Source: Halobacteriales archaeon QH_10_67_22
GTDB taxonomy: Archaea; Halobacteriota; Halobacteria; Halobacteriales; Haloarculaceae
Direction: 5' to 3'
Assembly (NCBI GenBank): GCA_003021305.1
Contig: PXQN01000054.1
Location: forward strand, 1 to 38,878
DNA: 38,878 bases
Shown: positions 14,690 through 22,340 of the stretch, piece after piece
Position numbering within the stretch: position 1 is the first letter of the stretch
How the letters are laid out: every line of letters begins with the position of its first letter
Made by a program: the position numbers and the translations under genes
The notes under the pieces: generated by a model
Database searches by the model: none
What the model was told of the DNA's origin: nothing
What the model saw: the letters and a program-made list of their open reading frames with translations, nothing else

Positions 14690-15961
14690 ATGACCGATGT
14701 CGCCATCGTCGGCGGCGGCCTCGCGGGACTCGTGGCCGCCCGCCACGCCGCCGACCGTGGGCTGGACGCGGTGGTGTTCGAGCGCCGGGAGACGGTCGGT
14801 GGGCGCGTCCGCTCGCGAGAGGTCGACGGCTACACGCTCGACCGCGGATTTCAGGTCCTGTTCACCGGCTATCCCGCGGCCCGGCGGGAACTGGACTTCG
14901 ATCGGCTGGACCTGCGGGCGTTTTCCCCGGGCGCGACCATCGCCCGGCCGGCCCACCGCTCGACGCTGGCCGACCCGTTTCGCGCCCCCGGCACGCTCGT
15001 CGAGTCGGCGCTCAACACCGACGTCTCGCTGAAGGACAAACTCCTGGTGCTCAGACTCAGGCGTGCACTCGTCGGCGAGGACCCAGAGACACTGTTCGAC
15101 GGCCCCGACGAGAGCATCCGCGAGTACCTCCGCCGGTGGGGCTTTTCCGAGCGGTTCGTCGAGAACTTCGCCGCGCCCTTCTACGGCGGCATCACGCTGG
15201 ACCGCTCGCTGTCGACCGACGCCGGCGTGTTCCGCTACACCTTCGCCATGCTCTCGCGCGGGAAGACGGTCGTCCCCGCCGACGGGATGGGCGCCATCCC
15301 CGCCCAGCTGGCCGCCCGCGCCCGCGAGGCCGGCGCGACTATCGAGTCCGGCACCGCGGTGACGGGCATCGCGGCCGAGGGGGCGGGCGACGGCGCGGTC
15401 ACGGTCGAGACGGACGGCGAGACGGTGACCGCCGACGCCGCCGTCGTCGCGACCGACCCCGCGACGGCCCGGGAGCTGACCGGCGTCGAGGCGATCCGGA
15501 CCGAGGCCCGCAGCTGTGTCACCCAGTACCTCGCGATGGGCGAGCGGTCGCTGGATACGGGCAAGCGGATCATCCTGAACGCCGACGACGAGCGCCCGAA
15601 CACGGTCGCACCGCTCTCGACGGTCGCCCCCGAATACGCCCCCGACGGCCGGACCCTGTTGAGCGCGACGACCCTGGGAACGCCCGAGGCGAGCGACGAG
15701 GCCCTGTTCACCGCCGTCCGGGACGCGCTGGTCACCTGGTACCCCGAACACCGCTTCGACGACGTCGAACTCCTCGCCACCGACAGGATCGAGTTCGCCC
15801 AGTTCGACCAGCCCGTCGGCTTTCGTGACCGACTCCCCGGCGTCGACGCGCCCGAGGGACCCGTCTATCTGGCCGGCGACTACACCAGGTGGTCGGCGAT
15901 CCAGGGCGCCATGGAGAGCGGTCGGGTCGCGGCGGAGGCGGTCGCTTCGGACCTGTCCTGA
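14690..15961 (+). CDS. FAD-dependent oxidoreductase (amine oxidase/phytoene-desaturase-like)
   Basis: This 423-residue flavoprotein has Rossmann motif VAIVGGGLAGLVAA (residues 4-17), the GGR segment (ETVGGRVRSREVDGYTLDRG) characteristic of the NAD(P)-binding amine-oxidase and desaturase group, and a C-terminal FAD motif (VYLAGDYTRWSAIQGAMESG). This ending is typical of the group in which the last helix caps the flavin. The substrate is unknown; relatives act on carotenoids or other isoprenoids. It is only distantly like the flavoprotein at 1493-2899. It is convergent with the metallophosphoesterase, with the two stops adjacent (15961/15962). Confidence 0.85.
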   Translation: MTDVAIVGGGLAGLVAARHAADRGLDAVVFERRETVGGRVRSREVDGYTLDRGFQVLFTGYPAARRELDFDRLDLRAFSPGATIARPAHRSTLADPFRAPGTLVESALNTDVSLKDKLLVLRLRRALVGEDPETLFDGPDESIREYLRRWGFSERFVENFAAPFYGGITLDRSLSTDAGVFRYTFAMLSRGKTVVPADGMGAIPAQLAARAREAGATIESGTAVTGIAAEGAGDGAVTVETDGETVTADAAVVATDPATARELTGVEAIRTEARSCVTQYLAMGERSLDTGKRIILNADDERPNTVAPLSTVAPEYAPDGRTLLSATTLGTPEASDEALFTAVRDALVTWYPEHRFDDVELLATDRIEFAQFDQPVGFRDRLPGVDAPEGPVYLAGDYTRWSAIQGAMESGRVAAEAVASDLS

Positions 15962-16669
15962 TCAGAGCAGTCGCTGGAACTGGCCCAGCGGCGGGAACTC
16001 CAGACTCTGCTCGGGCTCGTCGTCCCAGACGACCGGCCGACACTGCTCGACGGCCGTCACCAGCGGCGACAGCTCCGGGCGTGCGGTCCCGAGGCGGCCG
16101 TTGACCGACAGCCCCTCGACGAGCCGGCTGAACGCCGGCACCACGAGGACGTCCGACCCGCGGTAGATGCCGCGGCCGTCCAGAAAGCAGGGCCGTTTCT
16201 GCCCCTCGATGACGACGGCCGGGTGGTCGTGGCCGACGACGTACCGGTCGGCCGGGGTCTCTGGCTCTTCGTGGCCGTGACAGGCGACGACCGTCTCCTC
16301 GCCGTCCCCGGCGTCGCGAATCACGTACTCCTCGCGAACGTCGCCGTCCCAGACCGCGTCGAGCATCGTGTCGTGGTTGCCCGCCAGAACGACCGGTCGT
16401 GCGCCGCCGTCTCTGATCGTCCGGACGAGGGTCGAGAAGGCTTCGCCGGCGGCGTCGGGGACGGAGTCGAACGAGTGGAGGATGTCGCCGGCGAGCACGA
16501 CCTCCGCGGGGTCGAAGTGGTCGAGGTGGCCGGCCAGTCGCTCGGCGGCGTCCTCGCCGCCGCCCAGCGGCAGTTCCACGTTCGAGGCTGCACCCTTCCC
16601 GAAGTGGGTGTCCGCGAGAACGAGCGTCTCACCCAGCGAGACGACGCGACCGCGGTACGCGGGCTCCAT
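15962..16669 (-). CDS. Metallophosphoesterase (COG1407-like, calcineurin fold)
   Basis: This protein of about 235 residues carries the full set of metal ligands of the calcineurin-like fold: ADTHFGKG (D-x-H), AGDILHSFD (GD), AGNHDTM (GNHD), ACHGHEEP (H) and VVGHDHP (GHDH). It is expected to be a two-metal phosphodiesterase or phosphatase; archaeal COG1407 members are often annotated as ICC-like and linked loosely to DNA repair, but the substrate is not known. ATG 16669 (MEPAYRGRVVSLG) is preferred over one at 16753 because the upstream residues overlap the divergent gene at 16731 and do not resemble the family. Confidence 0.85.
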   Translation of the reverse strand: MEPAYRGRVVSLGETLVLADTHFGKGAASNVELPLGGGEDAAERLAGHLDHFDPAEVVLAGDILHSFDSVPDAAGEAFSTLVRTIRDGGARPVVLAGNHDTMLDAVWDGDVREEYVIRDAGDGEETVVACHGHEEPETPADRYVVGHDHPAVVIEGQKRPCFLDGRGIYRGSDVLVVPAFSRLVEGLSVNGRLGTARPELSPLVTAVEQCRPVVWDDEPEQSLEFPPLGQFQRLL

Positions 16670-16730
16670 CGCTCGGAAGTGGGCGCCGCGGACGCAAAGG
16701 TTTGACTGTCCGGCGCGCGGAGAGGTGTCC

Positions 16731-16901
16731 ATGACGATCGACAGGCGTGACACCGGCGTTGACGAGGCGGCCGTCGCAGCGTTTCTCGACCGGGCCGACG
16801 AGGCCCTCGCCGAGTACGACCAGGGGTACGCCGACGCCGACGCGACATTGCGTGTCCTCCGTGAGCACGTCGAGGACTTGCGGGACGCGACCGGCGAATG
16901 A
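16731..16901 (+). CDS. Small helical protein of unknown function (56 aa)
   Basis: This short acidic protein (MTIDRRDTGVDEAAVAAF...) is nearly all helix-forming, with heptad-like spacing that suggests a small coiled coil. A TATA-like AAAGGTTT lies about 30 nt upstream. It diverges from the metallophosphoesterase. No family is recognised, though small charged helical proteins of this length are frequent in haloarchaea. Confidence 0.5.
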   Translation: MTIDRRDTGVDEAAVAAFLDRADEALAEYDQGYADADATLRVLREHVEDLRDATGE

Positions 16902-17002
16902 GACGGGGAACCGAACCGTCCTGCTTTGCCAGGCCGGTCATCCAGTGGTCGAATGGCACGCCCTTCAGGCCGTGGAGGGGGTCACACCTGATCCACCAGT
17001 CT

Positions 17003-17009
17003 ATTTAAG
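17003..17009 (+). promoter_or_regulatory. TATA-like box of the intact histidine kinase gene
   Basis: ATTTAAG in CTATTTAAGT lies 31-37 nt before ATG 17040 and is the clearest AT block in this stretch. Confidence 0.5.
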
Positions 17010-17039
17010 TGCCATCCGCGGCGATACCCGACAGCGACG

Positions 17040-18827
17040 ATGGCGTCTCACGCTTTTCTGCTCGCAGTCGTCTGGGGGTCGGTCGTCGTGGTCGGAGCCT
17101 CGGCGCTGCTGGCCTGGCGCCAGCGGCCGCGGCCGGGCGCGACGGCGTTCGCGGTGGCGATGTTCGCGGCGACGTGGTGGGTGGCGACTTCGGCGGTCGG
17201 GCTGTTTACGACTGACGCCGAGTTGCGCCTGTTCTGGACGAAAGTCGAGTGGGCCGGTGCCACGGCGTTCCCGGTGGCGTGGCTGGCGTTCGCGCTGTCG
17301 TACACGGGCCGCGACGAGTGGCTCACGCCGACGCGACTCGCTGGCATCACCGCTTTCCCGGCGGTGACGCTGTTGCTGGCGCTAACCAACGGCGTCGGAC
17401 ACACGCTGGTCTACCGGGAGACGACCTACGAGTCCTTCGGGAGCGTGAGCCTGTTCTTTCACACGTACGGGCCGTGGTTCTGGGTGCACGTGGGCTACTC
17501 GCTGGCGCTTCTGGTCGCCGGTGGCGCCCTCGTCGTCGGGCTGGTGACACAGCACCGGGAACTGTATCGGGGACAGGCGGCCGCGCTTGTGCTCGTGGTG
17601 GCGCCGCCGCTGGTCGGGACGGTCGTCTCTGCCGCCGGCCTGTCGCCGGTTCCGGGCTTCGACCCGACGCCGTTCACGTTCGTCATCTCCGGCGCCGCGG
17701 GCCTCGCGGCGCTCACGCAGTTGTCCTTTCTCGACGCCGTCCCCGTCCCGACGCGGGTGGCCCGGCGCTCGGTCGTCGAGAACGTCGACGCCGGCGTCGT
17801 GGTGACGGACACGACGGGCCACGTGGTCGACGCGAACCCTCGCGCCGAGGAACTGCTCGAGGCCGACGTCGCTCTCGAGGGCGACCGCGTCTCCACGTGG
17901 TTCCCCGACAGCGTGACTGCGGGCGCGGCGTCGTTGGACGGTGTGAACGACGACGCCACGAACGCCGCGAGCGCCGACGTGGCGACAGACGAGAGGGACG
18001 ACGCCGCGAGCGAAGGGGTCGACGCCGACCCGTCGACTCCGGGCACCGTGGTGGTCGCCGCCGAGCGGGGGCCGAGAACGGAGTACTTCGAGGTTTCGGC
18101 CACGGAGTTGACCGACAGGTACGACGCGGTCACCGGGCGGGTCTATCTGTTGCGGGACGTGACGGCACGCCACGAGCGCCTCCAGCGGCTGAACGTCCTG
18201 AACCGGGTCCTGCGTCACAACCTCCGCAACGAGATGAACGTGGTGTACGGTCTGGCCGACAGCCTGGAACAGGGGGTCCGCGAGCCCGAGACGGTGGCGG
18301 GACAGATGCGAACGAAAGCCGAGGACCTCATCCAGTTGAGCGAGAAGGCCCGCGAGATGGACGCGGTCCTGGACGACGAGGAGCGCGACCCGGCCGACGT
18401 CGGTCGTGTGGTCGAGATCGAATGCGAGCGCGTCGCCGAGGAGTATCCCGACGTGGCCGTCGAGTTCACCGTCCCCGACGGTCCGGTCCGCGTTCCGGCC
18501 GTCGTGGGAACCGTCGTTCGTAATCTCGTCGAGAACGCGGCCCAGCACAACACCGCGTCGGAGCCGTGGGTCGAGGTGACGGTGACAGTCCGGGACGGAC
18601 GCGTCGAGCTCACCGTCGCGGACAACGGCCCGGGGATCCCCGACCAGGACCGCGCGGCCATCGACGCCGACGCCGAGACTCAGCTCGAACACGCCAGCGG
18701 GCTGGGACTGTGGATCGCCAACTGGGGCGTCTCGTCGGTCGGTGGCTCCCTGACCACCACCGACCGTGCGGACGGCGGCACCGCCGTCACAGTGACCGTC
18801 CCCGTCGCCGGCGGAGACCGTCACTGA
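17040..18827 (+). CDS. 7TM-sensor PAS histidine kinase
   Basis: This 595-residue membrane-bound sensor kinase is intact. Residues 1-225 contain seven hydrophobic helices of the histidine-kinase 7TM sensor domain. A PAS domain (about 240-370, DAGVVVTDTTGHVVDANPRA) follows, interrupted at about 300-345 by an acidic Ala/Asp/Thr-rich insert. The transmitter is complete: H-box VLRHNLRNEM, N-box VRNLVENAAQHN, G1 VADNGPGIP and G2 ASGLGLWIA. Phosphate would pass to a stand-alone response regulator, none of which is adjacent (HalX is 2 kb away). It has the same plan as the broken kinase at 2982-5040, minus the GAF. Its complete last helices (DPTPFTFVISGAAGLAAL) show what the broken one lacks. Confidence 0.9.
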   Translation: MASHAFLLAVVWGSVVVVGASALLAWRQRPRPGATAFAVAMFAATWWVATSAVGLFTTDAELRLFWTKVEWAGATAFPVAWLAFALSYTGRDEWLTPTRLAGITAFPAVTLLLALTNGVGHTLVYRETTYESFGSVSLFFHTYGPWFWVHVGYSLALLVAGGALVVGLVTQHRELYRGQAAALVLVVAPPLVGTVVSAAGLSPVPGFDPTPFTFVISGAAGLAALTQLSFLDAVPVPTRVARRSVVENVDAGVVVTDTTGHVVDANPRAEELLEADVALEGDRVSTWFPDSVTAGAASLDGVNDDATNAASADVATDERDDAASEGVDADPSTPGTVVVAAERGPRTEYFEVSATELTDRYDAVTGRVYLLRDVTARHERLQRLNVLNRVLRHNLRNEMNVVYGLADSLEQGVREPETVAGQMRTKAEDLIQLSEKAREMDAVLDDEERDPADVGRVVEIECERVAEEYPDVAVEFTVPDGPVRVPAVVGTVVRNLVENAAQHNTASEPWVEVTVTVRDGRVELTVADNGPGIPDQDRAAIDADAETQLEHASGLGLWIANWGVSSVGGSLTTTDRADGGTAVTVTVPVAGGDRH

Positions 18828-18855
18828 CACCGGCCGACCTGTCGTCTTCCTCAAG

Positions 18856-18863
18856 GTTTAACA
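18856..18863 (+). promoter_or_regulatory. TATA-like box of the superoxide dismutase gene
   Basis: GTTTAACA lies 37-44 nt before ATG 18900, consistent with a short leader. Confidence 0.4.
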
Positions 18864-18899
18864 GGTGGCCAGCCCTGGTTCCACTGGAGGCGATTTCCT

Positions 18900-19511
18900 A
18901 TGCCAGAACACTCCGACCCGGAACTGCCACCGCTCCCGTACGACTACAACGCGCTCGAACCGTCGATCAGCGAGCAGGTCCTGACGTGGCACCACGACAC
19001 GCACCACCAGGGCTACGTCAACGGCCTCGCTTCGGCCGAGGAGACACTCGCCGAGGCCCGCGAGTCGGGTGACTACTCCGCGTCGGCGGGTGCCATGGGT
19101 AACGTTACCCACAACGGCTGTGGACACTACCTCCACACGCTGTTCTGGGAGAACATGGACCCCAACGGCGGTGGCGAACCCGAGGGTGAACTCCGCGACC
19201 GCATCGAGGCGGACTTCGGTTCCTACGAAGGCTGGAAGGGTGAGTTCGAGGCCGCCGCGGGCGCTGCGGGCGGCTGGGCGCTGCTCGTCTACGACCCGGT
19301 GGCCAAGCAACTGCGCAACGTCCCCGTCGACAAGCACGACCAGGGTGCACTCTGGGGCTCCCATCCGGTCCTGGCGCTGGACGTCTGGGAACACTCCTAC
19401 TACTACGACTACGGCCCGGACCGCGGGAGTTTCATCGACGCCTTCTTCGACGTCGTCGACTGGGACAAGGTCACAGAGGAGTACTCGAAGGTCGTCGGTC
19501 GCGTCGAGTAA
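18900..19511 (+). CDS. sod: Superoxide dismutase, Mn/Fe family
   Basis: This 203-residue cytoplasmic enzyme converts superoxide to oxygen and hydrogen peroxide. The four metal ligands are visible: the first His in SEQVLTWHHDTHHQGYV, the second in HNGCGHYLHTLFWENM, and the Asp and last His in ALDVWEHSYYYDYG. N-terminal LPPLPYDYNALEP is the standard family opening. Acidic surface composition fits halophily. Length is normal. A T-run with palindromic context (CCGTTTTTCGG, 19529-19539) downstream may end transcription. There are no partner genes close by. Confidence 0.95.
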   Translation: MPEHSDPELPPLPYDYNALEPSISEQVLTWHHDTHHQGYVNGLASAEETLAEARESGDYSASAGAMGNVTHNGCGHYLHTLFWENMDPNGGGEPEGELRDRIEADFGSYEGWKGEFEAAAGAAGGWALLVYDPVAKQLRNVPVDKHDQGALWGSHPVLALDVWEHSYYYDYGPDRGSFIDAFFDVVDWDKVTEEYSKVVGRVE

Positions 19512-19675
19512 GACGAGTCAGTATATCTTCACCGTTTTTCGGCCGCAAACGTCGTGACCGGCCGGTGTATCCCGGGTCGGCTGTTACGGAGACTACGACG
19601 ACCACGATCTCCCGCGCCGCCCGAGTGGGCAGCCGTCGCGCCTCCCAGCTACGGAATCGCGGACGGCTTCAGGGG

Positions 19676-19683
19676 ACTTTAGG
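19676..19683 (+). promoter_or_regulatory. TATA-like box of the DUF5827-like gene
   Basis: ACTTTAGG lies 24-31 nt before ATG 19707, matching the leaderless pattern of the window. Confidence 0.4.
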
Positions 19684-19706
19684 CTCCGAGGGGCGAACTC
19701 GCCGGC

Positions 19707-19976
19707 ATGGCAAAACCCAAATCGGAGTTCGAGGACCTTCGGCCCCTGGAGTTTCGCGACCCGGAGGCCGTGCTCGACCCCCAGAAGATGTACACGATAT
19801 ACGAGGTGGGACGGCTGTTACAGGGCGTCGATCCGGACAGACAACTGGACGTCGAGACCGAGAACGTCCTCCTGGACTGGGCGATCCCGTGGATGATCCA
19901 GCACAGCGAGACGTTCGTCTTCGCCGAACCCGACGCCGAGGACGAACCCGGCTACTACGGGCTGGCCGGGGAGTGA
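19707..19976 (+). CDS. Small conserved haloarchaeal protein (DUF5827-like)
   Basis: This 89-residue acidic, soluble protein carries the segment MYTIYEVGRLLQGVDPD followed by LDVETENVLLDWAIPWMI. I associate this pattern with the haloarchaeal DUF5827 family, with moderate certainty. The function is unknown. The stop is 9 bp before the next start, so the two genes probably form an operon. Confidence 0.68.
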   Translation: MAKPKSEFEDLRPLEFRDPEAVLDPQKMYTIYEVGRLLQGVDPDRQLDVETENVLLDWAIPWMIQHSETFVFAEPDAEDEPGYYGLAGE

Positions 19977-19985
19977 CGCCGGCGT

Positions 19986-20362
19986 ATGGACCTGCTGGTC
20001 GCGGGCGCCGACCGGGTCGACGCCGACAACGACTACTGGTTCGACCACGACGACTACCGGGACGCGACGGAGCGTGGACGACTGTTCGGGAAAGACGCCC
20101 GAAACCTCGCCGCCGCGAGTTCGTCCTCGACCGGGCCGGCGACCGGTACGTCGTCAACGAGACTGCCGACCCGCCGGCACTGTCTGGGGCCGAGCGCGAG
20201 GACCTGATCGCCGTCGCCGGCGCCTACGACCACGCCTACAACGCGGTCCTCGCGGTCGCCGTCGAGTCGGCTCTCGGCCGGGCCACGCCTCCGACGACGC
20301 CGCGCCCGACGACCCGCCGAGAGGGTCACCGGCGTGCGGCTTGCAACGCGAGTTCGACGTGA
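19986..20362 (+). pseudogene. Unknown gene, frameshifted
   Basis: From ATG 19986 the frame reads MDLLVAGADRVDADNDYW to GKDARN and then turns into low-quality serine-rich translation. A second frame, entered near 20095-20112, continues with good protein (REFVLDRAGDRYVVNETADP to YDHAYNAVLAVAVESALG). It has no start of its own, so the two are best read as one broken gene. A third frame change near 20275 may restore an acidic tail. The family is not recognised. It sits 9 bp after the DUF5827-like gene and is convergent with the MBL-fold gene, overlapping its 3' end. Confidence 0.5.
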
Positions 20363-20904
20363 CTGTAGGGGTCGTCGGTGACGCTGGGACCGTGGCCGGT
20401 GTGCAACTCGGCGAGGTCGGCGTCGACCGTCTCTATCACTCGCTCGATGCTCCGGACGAGCGTCGGGCGGTCTCCCTCTTCGAGGTCGGTCCGACCGAAA
20501 CTCCCGCCGGCGAAGACGAGGTCGCCGGCGAAGAGGACTCCCTGCTCGGCGGCGTACAGACAGACGTGGTCGTCCTTGTGGCCCGGGGTGTGGCAGACTT
20601 CGTAGCGGTGGTCGCCGAGTGCGACCGTGCTCCCGTCGTCGAGCGCGTGGTCGACGAAGTCGTGGTCGGGGTCGAACCCCCAGACCTCGACGTCGAACGC
20701 GTCGACGACGTCCGGGACGTTGCCGACGTGGTCGGGGTGGGTGTGGGTCAGGACGACCGCGTCGAGTCCCTCGCCGACGCGGTCACGGACCGGGGCGACG
20801 GCGTCGAACTCGTTGCCGGGGTCGACCAGCACCGGCCGTTCGCCCGTGACGAGAAAGGCGTTGCTCGTGAACACCTGTCGGCCGGCCGCGAGATTGTGGA
20901 TCAC
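20326..20904 (-). CDS. MBL-fold metallo-hydrolase
   Basis: This protein of about 192 residues has the complete metallo-beta-lactamase ligand set: HTHPDHVGN (HxHxDH), CHTPGHKDDH, AGDLVFAGG and the final HTGHG. It is a glyoxalase-II-like or generic two-metal hydrolase; the substrate is not deducible. I place the start at the GTG at 20902-20904 (giving VIHNLAAGRQVFTSNAFLV) because the residues encoded between ATG 21018 and this point do not look like protein and would crowd the promoter of the HalX gene. ATG 21018 is the alternative. Confidence 0.78.
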   Translation of the reverse strand: MIHNLAAGRQVFTSNAFLVTGERPVLVDPGNEFDAVAPVRDRVGEGLDAVVLTHTHPDHVGNVPDVVDAFDVEVWGFDPDHDFVDHALDDGSTVALGDHRYEVCHTPGHKDDHVCLYAAEQGVLFAGDLVFAGGSFGRTDLEEGDRPTLVRSIERVIETVDADLAELHTGHGPSVTDDPYSHVELALQAARR

Positions 20905-21037
20905 ACGACCTCGTAGGTCAGATCTCCCGAAATGCGTGTCGGTCGGGACTGCGGCGGTCCCGTCCGCCAGTATCGAAACCTGATCTGGGGACCCACAGGG
21001 CTTTGTACCATGAAACATAACGGCCGAGTAGAGTTAG

Positions 21038-21622
21038 ATGTCAGACGGGCACAAGCCAGTCGTGTTGATCGTCGAAGACGAGCCCGACGTCGCCGAGACG
21101 TACAACCTCTGGCTCGCGAGTGACTACGATGTGCGGATGGCTCACGACGGCGACGAGGGGCTGGACGAACTCGACGAGACGGTCGACGTGGTCCTGCTCG
21201 ACCGGATGATGCCGGGCCTGTCCGGCGACGAGGTCCTCCAGCAGATCCGCGACCGGGGCTTCGACTGTCGGGTCGCGATGGTCACCGCAGTCGAACCGGA
21301 CTTCGACATCCTGGAGATGGGGTTCGACGCGTACCTGTGTAAACCGATCAAGAGCGACCAGCTGTACGAGACGGTGTCGAACCTGCTCGACCGCTCGGCG
21401 TACGACGACCTCCTCCAGGAGTACTACTCGCTCGTCGAGAAACGGGCGACACTCGAGGCGACCAAGAGCAGCGCCGAACTCGAGGACAACGAGGAGTACG
21501 TCGAGTTACGGGACCGTATCGAGACACTTCGGGACGACCTCTCGGACTCGCTCGGTGGGATCGGGTCCGACGAGGACTTCATCGCGACGCTCCGGGGGCT
21601 GAGTGATGTCGAGGAGCAGTGA
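21038..21622 (+). CDS. HalX-domain response regulator
   Basis: This 194-residue protein has an N-terminal receiver domain with the acidic pocket (VEDEP), phospho-acceptor Asp55 (VVLLDRMMPG), a conserved Thr/Ser (VTAVEPD) and the Lys in LCKPIK. The C-terminal HalX domain (about residues 125-194, rich in charged helix) is found only in haloarchaeal regulators. Its action is unknown and no DNA-binding motif is present. The cognate kinase is not adjacent. The next gene begins inside its 3' end (ATG 21606), so the two are translationally coupled. Confidence 0.85.
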   Translation: MSDGHKPVVLIVEDEPDVAETYNLWLASDYDVRMAHDGDEGLDELDETVDVVLLDRMMPGLSGDEVLQQIRDRGFDCRVAMVTAVEPDFDILEMGFDAYLCKPIKSDQLYETVSNLLDRSAYDDLLQEYYSLVEKRATLEATKSSAELEDNEEYVELRDRIETLRDDLSDSLGGIGSDEDFIATLRGLSDVEEQ

Positions 21623-22292
21623 TTCCGAGGGCATGTACGACCTCTCCGACCCAGTGGACGTGGAGGCGCTCTCGTCGGTCAGACCGGGGTCGAACATCCT
21701 CATCTCCGGTCCCGCGATGACCGGCAAAGAGGAGCTCGCGCTGTCGATACTCGCCAACGGGTCCGAGGACGGCGAGGGCGCTATCGTCATGACGACGGGT
21801 GACCCGGCGGAGACGGTCATCGAGGACTACCGCGAGCGCGTCCCCGGAGTGGACGAGTCACGCCTGGCCGTCGTCGACTGTCGGGGCGACGGCGACCGCT
21901 CCAGCGACCAGTCCGAGTCGGGGAGCTACATCCACCACGTCTCTTCACCGGCGGACCTGACCGGGATCGGTATCGGGATCACGAAGGGGCTGGAGCGACT
22001 GAACACCCACGGCGCCGACCGCGGTCGGTTCGCCCTCTCGTCGCTGTCGACGATGCTCACCTACACCGACAAGAAGACCGTCTTCAAGTTCTGTCACGTC
22101 CTCTCCTCGCGGTTCGACTCGGCGGGCTACGTCGGCCTGTTCACTATCGACTCGAGTGCCCACGACGAACAGACCATCCAGGTGATCAAGCAGGCCTTCG
22201 ACGGGATGATCGAACTCCGCGAACGCGACGGGCAGCGCGAGGCCCGCGTGCTGGGACTGGCCGGCCAGCCCAGCGACTGGCACCAGCTGTGA
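21606..22292 (+). CDS. RecA-superfamily (KaiC/RAD55-like) ATPase-type protein
   Basis: This 228-residue protein has a Walker A-like loop (LISGPAMTGKEELAL, residues 32-46) and a central core resembling the KaiC/RAD55 family, in which haloarchaea have many short single-domain members. A hydrophobic strand before LSTMLTYTD and the strand VGLFTIDSS fit the RecA fold. A GTG three bases upstream (21603) is a possible start; ATG 21606 is preferred. It overlaps the HalX gene by 17 bp. The pairing suggests a signalling output in which HalX phosphorylation controls the ATPase or the reverse; this is inference. Confidence 0.75.
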   Translation: MSRSSDSEGMYDLSDPVDVEALSSVRPGSNILISGPAMTGKEELALSILANGSEDGEGAIVMTTGDPAETVIEDYRERVPGVDESRLAVVDCRGDGDRSSDQSESGSYIHHVSSPADLTGIGIGITKGLERLNTHGADRGRFALSSLSTMLTYTDKKTVFKFCHVLSSRFDSAGYVGLFTIDSSAHDEQTIQVIKQAFDGMIELRERDGQREARVLGLAGQPSDWHQL

Positions 22293-22308
22293 TCCCGGGC
22301 GTCCAGGG

Positions 22309-22316
22309 ATTTTAAC
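22309..22316 (+). promoter_or_regulatory. TATA-like box of the GlcD-GlcF fusion gene
   Basis: ATTTTAAC lies 25-32 nt before ATG 22341. Confidence 0.45.
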
Positions 22317-22340
22317 GGCGCCCGATTCCTACCCCGGCGC

